The position numbers and the translations under genes were made by a program. From Paroedura picta (lineage: Eukaryota > Chordata > Lepidosauria > Squamata > Gekkonidae): a DNA stretch of 64,000 nt. The notes under the pieces were generated by a model. That model worked only from the letters and a program-made list of their open reading frames with translations. It was not told the DNA's origin and did no database searches. Where the stretch lies: contig NC_135371.1 in assembly GCF_049243985.1 (NCBI RefSeq), positions 4,241,501-4,305,500 of the forward strand. The letters are read 5' to 3'. Of this stretch, positions 42,391-54,045 are shown piece by piece. How positions within the stretch are numbered: position 1 is the stretch's first letter; every line of letters begins with the position of its first letter.

Positions 42391-43679
42391 GGGTTCATCA
42401 GGGGAATAAGAATGACAAAGAATTGCGTAATCTATCCCCAGACAAAGTCAAGGATGAAGACTTGAGAGGAAACATCAGGAATCAATGCAGATCCAAGAAG
42501 CAGAAAAAAAGCTCCGTGGTTGAGAAGAATGATAAAACCAATTATTCTCAAACAGAAGATTTCTGCAAAGTAATTCTCACTAAGAAGAAGATATACAAGT
42601 GCTTGGAGTGTGGAACCAACTTCTCAGATCAATCCAAATATCATACACACTTGAAAATGCATCCTGGAAAGAAGGCTCATCAATGCTTGGAGTGTGAAAA
42701 GAGCTTCAGATGCAGATCCAAGCTCCTTGAGCATGAAAGAATCCACACAGGGGAGAAACCTTTTGAATGCACAGTATGTGGAAAGAAATTCAGTCATAGT
42801 ATCACTCTTCAAATGCATCAAAGAACCCACACAGGGGAGAAACCTTTTGAATGCTCAAAGTGTAGAAAGAAATTCAGTCAGTCTGTCCAACTTCAGATGC
42901 ATCAAAGAACCCATACAGGGGAGAAACCTTTTGAATGCTCAGAGTGTGGAAAGAAATTCAGTCAGACTGTCCATCTTCAGATGCATCAAAGAACCCACAC
43001 AGGAGAGAAACCTTTTGAATGCACAATATGTGAAAAGAAATTCAGTCGGGGTGACAATCTTCAACTGCATCAAAGACTCCACATAGGGGAGAAACCTTTT
43101 GAATGCTCAGAGTGTGGAAAGAAATTCAGTCAGGCTGTCCATCTTCAGATGCATCAAAGAACCCACACAGGGGAGAAACCTTTTGAATGCACAGAGTGTG
43201 GGAAAAGATTCAATCAGACTGTCCATCTTCAGATGCACCAAAGAACCCACACAGGGGAGAAACCTTTTGAATGCACTGAGTGTGGAAAAAGATTCAATCA
43301 GACTGTCCATCTTCAGATGCATCAAAGAACCCACACAGGGGAGAAACCTTTTGAATGCTCAGTGTGTGGAAATCAATTCAGTCATAGTATCACTCTGCAG
43401 AAGCATCAAAGAACCCACACAGAGGATAAACCTTTTCAATGTTCAGTGTGTGGAAAGAAATTTAAGTCAAATAACAATCTTCAGCGGCATGAAAGAACCC
43501 ACACAGGGGAGAAACCTTTTGAGTGCTCAGAGTGTGGAAAGAGATACATTTGCAGTACTTATCTTCAGATGCATCAAAGAATCCACACAGGGGAGAAACC
43601 TTTTGAATGTTCAGAATGTGGAAAGAACTTCAACTGGAGTGGCAATCTTCACCGACACCAAAGGATACACATCTTATGA
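42391..43679 (+). CDS. U7 C2H2 zinc-finger exon, 13 fingers, no KRAB
   Basis: Acceptor TTATTCCAGCAG at 42390; stop at 43679. Leader [19 protein letters not shown] and basic [13 protein letters not shown], then 13 fingers with all ligands. Helices: [91 protein letters not shown]. Fingers 8 and 9 (about 43187-43270 and 43271-43354) differ at only about three of 84 nt. The Q-x-V-H-L-Q-M helix appears four times, pointing to a repetitive binding site. The frame is open upstream to an ATG at 42333 in the intron; the first in-frame ATG inside the exon is at about 42657, so the start is uncertain. No KRAB or SCAN exon remains in the unit. Confidence 0.85.
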
Positions 43680-43850
43680 ATGCTCAGGAGTGTGAATAGT
43701 GCTTCTCAAATCAACCTTTTCCTTCGTAAGCACCAACAAATTAATTCAGGAGAGAAACTTTTGGAAGGCTCACAGTGTGGAAAGAACTTCACTTGGAGAT
43801 TCTACCTTAAACAATATCCCATAATCCTTGTGAGTTCTAACTGTATTGTT
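43680..43850 (+). pseudogene. U7 out-of-frame terminal fingers
   Basis: Remnants of two more fingers, the last reading GSQCGKNFTWRFYLKQY, beyond the stop. Matches 54046-54180 of U8 and 35081-35140 of U6. Confidence 0.7.
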
Positions 43851-43959
43851 TGTTATCATGTGACAAGCGAGGATCTTGCATGTTACACCTTAAAGACAAC
43901 CATATCCTCTCCGAAGCATTGGAAATAATGGAATTATGATTAAAGGAAAAGAAAATACT

Positions 43960-44760
43960 TCTATATAGAGTGATTAAAATGTGGAATTTGCTGGCGGAGT
44001 ATGTAGTGGTGGCTGTAGGAATAGACAGCCATAATAGGGGGCCTTAATGGATCTATCAGTGACAACTAGCCATAGTTACAGAGGGAACTTCCACATTCAG
44101 AGGCGCTAATCCTTTGAATCCCAGAGTCAGGAGGCAATATCAGGAGTAGATCTCAGCCTGTTGGTCTTCTAGAGCAGAGACTCAGGGTAATATTGATAAG
44201 AGCATAATAGAACTTTGGAACAAGGGCAGGGTGACACCCAAAGGCCATGCATGGCTACTAGGCTTGGGTGCTTTGGCGTCTGAAGTGGCCATTCACACCC
44301 AAAGCATCCAGCACCGTGCTTGCGGCGGGGTCACAGGCACGCCGGTTGATGCGCACACCTCGATCCCTGTGCCAGCACCCCTGCTCCCCCCCCCTGCGGC
44401 GTTAGCAGCTTCAGGCATGAATGCCCACTTCGGATGCTGAAGCCCCAACCCTATTGGTGACTGAGGGACGGAGGAGAGGGGAGGGGAGGATGACTGGAGA
44501 GTGAAACATTATCAGTGGCTATATGCCAGTGGGAGAAGTTTCTGACCCTAGATGAGGGAGCAGGTTTATCAGAAACACAGTGGAATATTCGAAATCTACA
44601 GGTACAATCATACAGTATAGGTTGCTTATGGTGCTGTGTTGTACATCTGAGGGCATATAATCAAATAAGCTAAAAACATCAGAGGAATTAGCATCCCAAC
44701 AGAAATTACATGGATGGAAATACTGGGTCTGAACAGTTACTTAAAATGGGGGCGTACCCA
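43960..44760 (+). mobile_element. CR1 LINE remnants with nested MITE
   Basis: A CR1 3' UTR (43960-44160) then CR1 5' sequence (to 44760: 'agaggaattagcatcccaac', 'ggaaatactgggtctgaaca'), matching the U8 flank at 54.32-55.69 kb. A foldback element at 44253-44451 interrupts it; its ends 'ggcttgggtgctttggcgtc' and 'gatgctgaagccccaaccc' are inverted repeats flanked by CTA on both sides, suggesting a Harbinger-like MITE. Confidence 0.6.
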
Positions 44761-45049
44761 CCTAAACAAAACTTTGAGGCTGATCTTGGGTGGAGAAAAG
44801 TAAGAGAAGTTATACATGAATCCTGAAGCTATGCTTCTCCATGTTCATATGTTTTCATACAAGTTCGGGCCTCCTATATTTACATGTCTGGGCCATGGTA
44901 CTCATTCACGTAAGTGGTGAAGAACTCCTGAAAGGGTAGTTTGGGGTAGTCATGGGAAAGTGTGGTTCTAAATCAGATGCTGTTAGAGAGAAACTGAACA
45001 TGTTGCTAAAGGATGAGGCAAAGTAGAATGGATTTAGGAACTGTTCTAT

Positions 45050-45540
45050 ATTATGGCAGTTTGACCCCACAGAGTTGGGGGTCCTTGGGCAAGGTCAAAC
45101 CCCAGGCAGAACACACATGGTGGCCATAAATACATGGTACATTTTGCCAGATACCACATGACATCAGATTGGTAAAGATCCAAGGATTGTTGCAGGAGCC
45201 TAATTGGATTGGACAATGCATATGCTGAAAACACTATAAAGGACCAGGGGAAACCCAAAGAGAGGTAGGTTGGGAGGAATTTCTTAGGACTAATTAAGGC
45301 ACACTCTTAAAACGTCTCCTTTGTGCATCAGAGTTTGCTTTAAATTCTGAAAGGAAATAAAAAGGAGAATCCTGCTTAGAAATAAGGCTTCAATAAATGT
45401 TATAAAATCTCAGAATCTGATATCTGTATTTATTCTTCCCCAGAATTTGACTGCAAATATCCCTCTTGCAGGTGCAGGCTTAACCTGACTGCAACTTAGG
45501 ATAACAACTGGGACAGCGGGTCACAGAGCCACCCAGAAGG
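45050..45540 (+). mobile_element. Possible LTR-like fossil
   Basis: ACTATAAAGG at 45230, then AATAAA signals at 45355 and 45391 and a CTTGCAGG-type segment, in the order expected of an LTR. No matching partner repeat or coding region is seen. Low certainty. From 45.54 to 46.19 kb nothing else was recognised. Confidence 0.25.
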
Positions 45541-46202
45541 TTAGAGATCCTTGTTGTCCATTTTGTGCAGGCCTCAATACCTGGTGAAAGAGGTAGAGGT
45601 TGTTACACCAGTTGGGTACAGTGCCCACGATGCTATAAGACCAAGAAAGTGACAATTAAAGTTCAAAACTGTAGTACTTGATTTTGAGTGAACTTTACAA
45701 AAATGAGTATAGTATAAAGATAGCTGAAAGGGTAACACAAGAGAGTTAAATCCTTATAAGATGGTGGAAACCACATTAATTGAACCTTAAACAGAATGTA
45801 TTCTACAGGTTAGAAAAGGCAGGTCTAAAAGAAGGCATGTGTGGTTAATGATAGAAGTCAGGGAAGCAATAAGAAAAAGAGGCTTTTAAAAACAGATCTG
45901 CCTCAATGAATTCTCAGCTTCTGCCTGGATCTCTAACATAAAACGCGCACCACAAGCTTCAGTTTGGGAGCTCAATCCCAGATATAGGCAGAAACCCATA
46001 GGACAGTGTGAAAGACTTGAACTCCGTGGGACACTGGCCTGACCCAACATGGCTTCACTTACGTAAGTGGCAGACTTCCGATGCCATCCTAAAACCACTT
46101 TCCTGAGATCTATGCTGCTACACCCCAGGTAGCACCTTCAAAGTGCAAGGAGGGGAAAAGCGAGTGCTATCCTCCGTTTGCACTTTTCATTCACTGTAAG
46201 CC

Positions 46203-46592
46203 AACTTTTCTCAACTTTTTTACTGTTGAGAAATCCCCAAAACATTCTTAAGGCTTCGAGAACCCCCAGAAATGGTGCGATCATACAGAAAACGATTGGA
46301 AGCCCAACTGTGTAGATGCCCAACCAAGAGCATGTACAGGCCCATCATTGGCAATATTTGGGAGGGGGGCGAAATAAATGGTCAACAGTATTTAATTTTA
46401 TTTACCGCCCTCCCCTGAGGCTCGGGGGAGGGGGGTTTCACATAAAACGTGTAAATGATACATTTTCCACAACGATTTTCATGCAATATAAACAATATGA
46501 ATATTAAAACATATTTAAAAGTAATTAACTCGCGCCCATTCAAGAAACCCTTCCGGGGGCCCCACGAACCCCTGGTTGAGAAAGCCTGCTAT
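46203..46592. mobile_element. hAT-like MITE with nested AT-rich repeat
   Basis: 'cttttctcaacttttttact' at the left, 'cccctggttgagaaagcct' at the right; same family as 23156-23457. An AT-rich repeat tail (about 46375-46500) is nested in it. The flanks resemble each other as an 8-bp duplication with mismatches. Confidence 0.6.
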
Positions 46593-46699
46593 AAGCAAAG
46601 ATCAGGGTTGGGCCCACCATCACCATCCCGGGCCGCGTTACTCCAGAGCAGCCCCATTGAGCTGCATGAGGCGTCGCCCCGCTGCAGGCCCTGGGCAGA

Positions 46700-46901
46700 C
46701 GAGAGGACAGAGGAGGCCTTTTCCTTAGCCCTGCAGTTCCGAGAGGGTTAAAGTGATAGAGACGGTGGCTAGAGAGGCAGGCGGGATGCTGACTTCCTGT
46801 TCCGGCGGGGGGGGAGATTCGTCTATTGAGTGGCGGAAGAGAGCCGGGAGGGCGCTGCAGGGCAGAGCGGAGCAGCCGGAGCCCGGGAGGCTTCCTCGGA
46901 A
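46700..46901 (+). promoter_or_regulatory. U8 CpG promoter and exon 1
   Basis: TTCCGAGAGGGTTAAAGTGA and GGTGGCTAGAGAGGCAGG (46736-46780), then the opposed ETS-like pair GACTTCCTGTTCCGGCGG, 'ctattgagtggcggaagag', 'ggagcccgggaggcttcct' and donor CGGAA|GTAAGT at 46901. Almost the same as U9. Confidence 0.68.
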
Positions 46902-47216
46902 GTAAGTCGGGGGGAGAGGGGAGTTCATGGGGGGCTCAGGCCGAGAAGGAGGGGGAGGGGGATGCGTCTGTCGCCTTCTCTGGTCTTTGTGTTTATTGGG
47001 GTGGGGGGTGGGGGGTGGGGGGTGGGGGGGCTGGATTTGAATCGGTTTAAAAGCTTTTAAAATGTGCTTTTATGGGTGTCTGTCTACTAATGGGGCGGGT
47101 GGCCCTTGCTGGGGCAGAAAAGCGGGGTCTGTAAATGATAAAAATGGATGAAGGAGGCTTCTCAGCCCGGGGGTCGCAGGGAGGTCCGGAAAGGAATCCC
47201 AGGCATGAGCTTAAGG

Positions 47217-47351
47217 GAGGGTGGTCAACCTGTGGTCCTCCAGATGTCCATGGACTACAATTCCCATGAGCCCCTGCCTGCGTTTGCTGGCAGGGGCTCA
47301 TGGGAATTGTAGTTCATGGACAACTGGAGGACCACAGGTTGACTACCCCTG
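47217..47351. mobile_element. Palindromic hAT MITE in U8 intron 1
   Basis: Foldback from GGTGGTCAACC to GACTACCCCTG. Same insertion as 39857-39981. Confidence 0.82.
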
Positions 47352-47451
47352 GCCTAAGCCACGCCCTTTGCCCAGTGTTCACCCCTCCCTCCATCTGCCT
47401 TTTCCCTGGGGGTTCGTTCCCACCCACCCCCGCACATCTCTTCCTCCCTGT

Positions 47452-47600
47452 AGGTGAGTTGTTTCCTTCACTGCTTTCAAGCCATGGCCTTGTCCTAAGG
47501 CTTCCCTGCCAGATATTTCTATCAAGTGGAAAATTTAGGGAAGAATTTTGGGAAGAAATTTAGGGAATAAAGTCCAACCCTAGTTCTTGCCCCTGGGGTT
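47452..47600 (+). other. U8 remnant of the intron that follows SCAN
   Basis: 'gtgagttgtttccttcactg' and 'ccttgtcctaaggcttccctg' match the sequence after the SCAN donor of U9 (59825-59890). The SCAN exon itself is absent: the break lies right at the donor, with intron 1 sequence before it. Confidence 0.7.
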
Positions 47601-47664
47601 GAAGCTGTTCTCCCATTTGATTCATGGATGAGGTGTCTATTCCACAGTGGTTAGGCATTATCTG

Positions 47665-48345
47665 AGTGCCGCAGTACAAGAAGATGATGATGATGATGAT
47701 GTTATCCGTTCAGTTGTGTTCGGCGACTCTATCGGAAAGTTTTCTCCATGCGTCCCTGTCTCTGACTGCTTCTTTGAATTGGTTCATGGTCATCCCTGTG
47801 TCGGCTTTGATCATGTCGAACCAGCGGATCCTTTGGCGACCACGTTTCCTTTTGCCACTGACCATACCGAGCATTAATGATTTTTCTAATGAGTTTGATC
47901 GCATGATGTGTCCAAAGTAAGTGAGTTTTAGCTGTAATATCTCCTCTTCTAATGACATGGTTGGTTTGCTCCTCTCTAAAACTGTGTCATTGGTAACTTT
48001 GGCAATCCATGGTATTCGCAGCATTCGTCTCCAACACCATAATTCGAAAGCAGCTATTCTCCTCCTGTCTTCCTTCTTCGGAGTCCAGCTTTCGCATCCA
48101 TAGGTTGTTATGGGGAAGACAACGGCGTTGACTAGCTGGCACTTTGTATTCAGGCTGATATCCTTACTCTTCCGTATTTTGTTCATGCCTAACATTGTGT
48201 TCCAGCCCAGTGTTATTCGCCGTCTGATTTCACGGCTGCATCCGCCACTTTGAGTGATCATAGAGCCAAGAAAGATGAAATCTTCAATACATTCAATGTT
48301 CTCGTTGTCAATCGTGACTTTGGTGCTACTGCTAGTAGTTGTCAT
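47665..48345 (-). mobile_element. RTE-like non-LTR retrotransposon, 3' part
   Basis: The minus strand encodes about 215 codons: FLGSMITQSGGCSREIRRRI, then YGCESWTPKKEDRRRIAAFE, then WCWRRMLRIPW, then GKRKRGRQRIRWFD. Related to but clearly distinct from BovB. The tail is an ATC-type microsatellite (GATGATGAT, 47683-47700). The exact clade (RTE, RTE-X or a relative) is not settled. Confidence 0.75.
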
Positions 48346-48349
48346 GAAG

Positions 48350-48780
48350 GATATTGACAAATTGGAATGTCTTCAGAGAAGGGCAACTAGGATGACTGGG
48401 GGATTGTAAACCATGTAATCCAGGAGAGGTTGAGAGACTTGGGCAGGTTTAGCTTGGCTAAGAGGTGATAGGACAGCTGTGTTTAATTACATCATAGAGG
48501 GAATTGTTGAAGAGGGGGCCAACTTGTCTCCTGCCCCTTTAGAGGCCAGGACTAATGGGTGCAAATGAGTGGAAAAGTCGTTCCCCTTAAATATTAGAAA
48601 GCTGTTTCGGATGCTGAGGGCTGTTTATAGGTGGAATATGCTGCCTTGGTGGTGGGGTCTCCTTTGTGGGAAGTTTTGAGGAGGAGATTGGATGAGCAGC
48701 TGTGTGGAGTGTGTGTTTTTTAAGTCCCTGAGAAGGTCGGGGCTGGACTGGATGGCCCTCTGTGGTCTCTTGTAGCTCTG
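48350..48780 (+). mobile_element. CR1-like LINE 3' end in U8 intron
   Basis: 'gacaaattggaatgtcttcag' and 'ggtcggggctggactggatgg'. The same LINE lies at the same place in U9 (59905-60085), so it was present before U8 and U9 separated. Confidence 0.7.
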
Positions 48781-48818
48781 GGTCATTCTGATTCTTACCC
48801 ATCTGTCTTCTGTTTCAG

Positions 48819-48933
48819 ATGTGGGGACCATTTGTGATGATGGAAGCAAAGTTCGCTGAGGCAGGAGGAGCTCCGTTGGAGGACTGGCAGAGGGTGCCGG
48901 CCCAAGAGTGTCCTCAAGAGGCCTTCTCATGGG
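48819..48933 (+). CDS. U8 linker exon 1 (WGP exon), possible start exon
   Basis: 115 nt, acceptor CTGTTTCAG, donor CATGGG|gtaagg. Encodes MWGPFVMMEAKFAEAGG, then LEDWQRVPAQECPQEAFSW. U8 has no SCAN exon, and this exon begins with an in-frame ATG, so translation could start here. With the other four exons the total is 1884 nt (627 residues). Confidence 0.75.
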
Positions 48934-49064
48934 GTAAGGGTGTCTGGTGCCCAGCTGGGATTGTGGCACCCAGTGAGGTTGCTAAGTAGAAGGCTCAGGT
49001 CAGGAAGAAAAGGAAATAATTCTGCACAGGGCACAGAGTAGATTAGTGGTGGTGAGCTCCCCCT

Positions 49065-49196
49065 CACTGGCAGTCTTCAAGCAAAGGTTGGATACACACT
49101 TTTCTTGGATGCTTTAGGATGCTTAGGGCTGATCCTGCGTGGAGCAGGGGGTTGGACTAGATGGCCTGTATGGCCCTTCCAACTCTATGATTCTAG
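49065..49196 (+). mobile_element. CR1 LINE 3' end
   Basis: 'ctccccctcactggcagtct', 'gttggactagatggcctgta' and a tail of the CR1 3' end type, 5' truncated. Confidence 0.85.
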
Positions 49197-49948
49197 TGGC
49201 ACTCATTTCTAGCAGAGGTTGTGATGGGGACTCACTCTAAAGTAGGAGACAGACTCAGAGAGGACACCTTTGTTCTTATTTACAAAAATTAAAAATTGCA
49301 GTAACATGCATCTCTCGCCTTCCTTCCCTTAGAGGAATTAATAGCAGCTCAAGAGAGAAAATCTGTACACAGCCACACTGAAAGGGTTAAAGGGACAAAG
49401 CTAGTTGCTAGATAGGTGCCAAGTGTGGAAGAGAGAGTGACTGATTTACTGTTGGGGGGGGGGAAGACATTTGAACGGTGAAAGAGAACAGGGAGGACAT
49501 CAGTGAATATATGGAACCTCCACATTCTTGCACAGGATACCTCTGAAAACCATACCTCCATGATGTCATTTCCACACACACACCAATCTTGCCACATAGG
49601 TGTGGGGGGAGCAGCTGGCAGGAAGAAGGTGTGCTAGGGCCTCAGATCTGATCTAGCAGGTACGGTGTCCTGTTTTTGAGCTCTGGAGTTTACGAGGCAT
49701 ATTTCATGTCTCACAGAAAATCTGAAACACACGGGCAGCATTCATAATGCCTTGAGGCTCATGGGAACCCGGTGCTTCTCTTCCACCTCTCCCCCAGTTC
49801 ACTGAATATCAATACAATTTATTTTTGCATGTGCACAAGGCACAGTTACCCACCCTGGGAATGGGTCGGCAAGAAGCAGCATTCAGGCAAGCAAACAACG
49901 AGTAATTCGAGGCTAGCACCATTTCTTCCACTTGTTTCTCCCTTCCAG

Positions 49949-50019
49949 GTAGCGGAGAGATGCCGTTGAGCCGCCATCCTTGCAGAGGTGTAGAAACGGC
50001 TTCTGTGCTTCCAGTCCAG
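49949..50019 (+). CDS. U8 linker exon 2
   Basis: 71 nt, acceptor CCTTCCAG, donor GTCCAG|gtagga. Encodes [19 protein letters not shown] then VLPVQ. The intron to KRAB-A is 1.3 kb and carries two hAT fragments. Confidence 0.75.
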
Positions 50020-50322
50020 GTAGGAGAGATGAGCAGAGAATAGCCTTTAACCCCCTTCTTTCTCAAGGGGAGAGGGGCAAGGTTGGGGCTAAGAACTCCG
50101 CATGAAAGAGCCTAGGGACGCCTCTCCCTTTCCAGAAAGCTGTGTGTAGCGAGAACAACACTGAGACAGATGGAATAGACAAAAAATAACCAATAGGAAA
50201 CCTTGGAAAATACTTGGGTACGCAACAGACTAATCTGATACACAATAAGAAGCATTGACAAAATCAAGATCCTTTGACAAAAATAGGGCCAAGAACTGTA
50301 CTCAAAACTATGTGTGCTACAT

Positions 50323-50480
50323 CAGTGGTCCCCAACCTTTTATCACCAGGGATCAGTCAATGCTTGACAATTTTACTGAGGGGGGGGGCAGACTTTTGCC
50401 GAGGGACGTCGCTGCTGCCACCTGAGTCCCTGCTCCACTTGCTTTCCCGCCGGCGCCCCTGACTTCCCGCCGCCCACTGG
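50323..50480. mobile_element. hAT MITE (CAGTGGTCC family), right end lost
   Basis: CAGTGGTCCCCAACCTTTTA start; body 'cagtcaatgcttgacaattt' and 'cctgctccacttgctttccc' shared with 17498-17687. Confidence 0.75.
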
Positions 50481-50654
50481 GGAGAGACCGAATTTGGCAA
50501 ATCTCTACACTCAGCGACCATTTTCTTAATCCTTGTGTCCTTAATATGCCTTCCTTGCCGAAGACCTTATTAACAATACCGAGGGTAAATTGGTGGCAGA
50601 AAATAGTGTTCTCATAACTTTGGATGTCAGGTAATTATATCCTAACAGCCCTCT

Positions 50655-51045
50655 AAATTGAGGATTCCCAGCCAGGGGTCTGTAGACCCCTAGAGGTCCA
50701 TGTGAGCTCTGTAGGGGGTCCCTGACTTTTCCCCTTTTGCCTTAATAGACTTGGGCACAAGCTAGGAAACACGACTTCCCCCTTTCCTGAGTATGAGTCT
50801 TTCATGGTTTCTGTGCCTGGGAGGGGGTGGCGCCTGCATGTCTACTCCTGCTTTAAACCACCTTCTGTCTCTACTCCTGCCCTGACCACCTCCAGCCTGT
50901 CTGTTAATGCAAATGCTGATGTCACTTCTGGGGGTGTTGCTGGGAGGCGTGGCCAGCTGTCATGACTTGCAGGGTTCCTTGAAGCCTGCAAGATTATTTA
51001 GGGGTTCCTCCACAGTCAAAAGATTGAAACTGTTCTAAATGAAGC
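50655..51045. mobile_element. hAT-like DNA transposon
   Basis: 'aggattcccagccaggggtc' at the left, 'ggggttcctccacagtcaaa' at the right, related to 21330-21515 and to the window's left end. Confidence 0.45.
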
Positions 51046-51282
51046 TCGATTGGTCCTTGAATCGACTCTTTCTTCTTGTGTGAGAATAAATCACAATTCA
51101 CTTATTTTCTTTCACAGCAATATAGGCATTATTTTTGAAAATCATGCTTATTTTCTTTGGTGAAGATTTCTACAAGCAATTTAAAGGTAGCCCAAAGAGG
51201 AATCCTGTAGCCCCCAGTGTGGTGAATCTCTTTATGGATGCTCCTGAACAACAATTGATTTATAATCAATATATAACAATAA

Positions 51283-51507
<225 letters not shown>

Positions 51508-51936
51508 TAAGTTGTTTTGAGGCCCACCCTGGGATACTCAGCCCAGCTGGAGGCTCCCGGCATGGATGTGGCAGCCTGGTTCATCCTGGTTGGGTGGAAT
51601 GACCCAGGCCTCTCATCTGGTCAAGGGGTAACTGAGGACCGTGTTGGGACCATCATCCAAGCCAGGGCCTGAGGCCAAAGCAGGACTGAGAGGGTCTCAG
51701 AAAGAGTCTGGAAGGGACCAGATACTAATTTCTCAGTTCCCTACCCTTATAATACCACCCTTCCTTTGATCAGCCACCTTCTCTGACCATGATCTGAAAT
51801 GAATATGTGTCCCTTATAATGTTTGGGATTGTGGTCTTTGACCCTGGCCAGGTCTCCAATTTTTGGGAATATTTTTTTCTTTTACCTTACATTTCTTTCC
51901 TTCTCAATATAAGAATACTCTCTCTCTCTCTTGAAG

Positions 51937-52059
51937 AAGCCAGTCATGTGAGAGACACTACAGTGGAGACAGACAGAGGCCTCGTGTCCACAAAAGATCT
52001 GGAGAGTTTCGCAAGAGGATTTCCTGAGTGTATTTTGTTCCCAAGTGACTTGGCTGAGA
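51937..52059 (+). CDS. U8 KRAB-B-position exon
   Basis: 123 nt, acceptor TCTTGAAG, donor GAGA|gtaggt. Encodes EASHVRDTTVETDRGLVS, then DLESFARGFPECILFPSDLA. Homologous to U1 and U2. Confidence 0.75.
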
Positions 52060-52299
52060 GTAGGTATCTTTCACTGTTATATCAAGGGAGCAGGCAGGGA
52101 AGAGCCATGGGAGATCTCCACTTCTTAGCAACTTTTGGTTTGGTAGAATTCTCAAGCCCTCTGAGTAAGGACTGAGATTTTCTGAGGCTAGAAATCTGTC
52201 AGGCTGGGAAACTTTTGGGGGCTAAGCTCAGCGGTGATTCTCAAACTCTTTAGAGGCTGTGGTATCTTTAAACTCTGGATATTCAAGGGAAAGATTTCC

Positions 52300-52420
52300 C
52301 TTGTACAAATTCCCTCAGGAGAGAAGTGGTGTAATTGCTTGGAATGTGGAAACCTTCAACTGGAAAAAGGCCTTTAGTTCCTATCAAAGAATTCACTCAG
52401 GTGAGGAGCCATATGAATGA
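52300..52420 (+). pseudogene. Fossil finger in the last U8 intron
   Basis: Reads like a damaged finger, with a C-x-x-C-like core near 'cttggaatgtggaaaccttc', then 'tatcaaagaattcactcagg' (YQRIHSG) and GEEPYE followed by a stop. Counterparts in U2 and U4 show it is ancestral. Confidence 0.55.
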
Positions 52421-52597
52421 TCAGAGGGCAAACTATGCCGCTCTGATCCCACAGACTTTCATGGACATTTCAAGGTCATTATTGTACACTTCAATGTACA
52501 ACAAAAATAAACCAATGAAATGTTGGAATGGAAATTCAAGCGCAGATCAGATCTTCTTGCGTGAGCACTAACGGGATCTCTGTCTTTATTCTAGCAG

Positions 52598-54045
52598 GGG
52601 ATCATCACAGGGAGGAGGAGGAAGAGGAACTGCATCATCTGTCACCAGGTGAAGTCAGGAATGAAGACATCAGGAATCAAGGTGGACCCAAAAAGCAGAA
52701 GACAAGCCAGGTGGTTGATAAGAATGATAAACCCAATCCTCGTCAAAGAGGAGATTTCTGTAAAGGAATTCTCAAAACGGAGAAAATATACAAATGCTTA
52801 GAGTGCGGAACAAACTTCTCAGATCAATCCCAATATCATATGCATACTGGAAGGAAGACACATCAATGCTTGGACTGTGGAAAGAGCTTCAGGTGCAGAT
52901 CAAAGCTGCTTGAGCATCAAAGAGACCACACAGGTGAAAAATCTTTTGAATGCTCGGTGTGTGGAAAAAAATTCAAGTCCAGTGACAATCTTCTGCGACA
53001 TGAAATAACCCACACAGGGGAGAAACCTTTTGAATGCTCATTGTGTGGAAAGAGATTCAATCAGACAAGCAATCTTAATAAACATCAAAAATCCCACACA
53101 GAAGAGAAACCTTTTGAATGCCCAGTGTGTGAAAAGAAATTCAAATCAAGTGATAATCTTCAGTGGCATGAAAGAACTCACACAGGGGAGAGACCTTTTG
53201 AGTGCTCAGAGTGTGGAAAGAGATTCATTCGCAGTAGTTATCTTCAGCTGCATAAAATAACCCATACAGGGGAGAAACCTTTTGAATGCTCAGTGTGTGG
53301 AAAGAAATTCCGTCGGAGTGGCCATCTTCAGCAGCATCAAAGAATCCACACAGGGGAGAAACCTTTTGAATGCTCAGAGTGTGGAAAAAAATTCAGTCAG
53401 ACTGTCCATCTTCAGATTCATCAAAGAACTCACACAGGAGAGAAACCTTTTGAATGCTCAGAGTGTGGAAAAACTTTCACTCATAGTATCACTCTTCAGA
53501 AGCATCAAAGAACCCATACAGAGGAGAAACCTTTTGAATGCGCAGTGTGTGCAAAGAAATTCAAGTCAACTCACAGTCTTCAGCAGCATGAAAGAACTCA
53601 CACTGGGGAGAAACCGTTTGTGTGCTCAGAGTGTGGAAAGAGATTCAGTCGTAGTGGCAATCTTCTGAAACATCAAAGAACCCACACACAGGAGAAACCT
53701 TTTGAATGTTCAGTGTGTGGAAAGAAAATTAAGTCAAGTGACAATCTTCAGCGGCATGAAAGAATCCACACAGGGGAGAAACCTTTTGAGTGCTCAGAGT
53801 GTGGAAAGAGATTTCTTCACAGTTGTTATCTTCAGATGCATAAAAGAACCCACACAGGGGAGAAACCTTTTGAATGTTTAGAATGTGGAAAGAGCTTCTA
53901 CTTGAGTGGCAGTCTTCACCGGCATCAAAGAACCCACTCAAGGAAGAAACCTTTTGAATGTTCGGAGTGTGGAAAGAAATTCAATCAGAGTGGCAATCTT
54001 TATCGGCATCAAAGAATCCACACTAGGAATAAACCTTTTGAATGA
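52598..54045 (+). CDS. U8 C2H2 zinc-finger exon, 14 fingers
   Basis: Acceptor TTCTAGCAG at 52597; stop at 54045. Leader [18 protein letters not shown], basic [14 protein letters not shown]. The first finger ([19 protein letters not shown]) has lost three residues before its second His and is probably dead. Then 14 intact fingers: helices [98 protein letters not shown]. The block SSDNL-then-SYL/CYL comes back twice, showing duplication of finger pairs. With the upstream exons this makes a 627-residue KRAB zinc-finger protein without SCAN. The longest array in the window. Confidence 0.9.

Noticed and set aside
43099-43695. Long second-frame reading frames over finger arrays ([13 protein letters not shown]-type repeats), here and at 2390-3214, 12839-13648, 24503-24919, 33891-34307, 53030-53668 and 63000-63815
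   Set aside because: They are shadows of the 84-nt finger repeat: the repeated frame avoids stops in other frames because the linker codons are the same. No splice or start context of their own.
45886-46098. Small frames between 44.8 and 46.2 kb as genes
   Set aside because: No domain, no splice context and no paralogue in the cluster.
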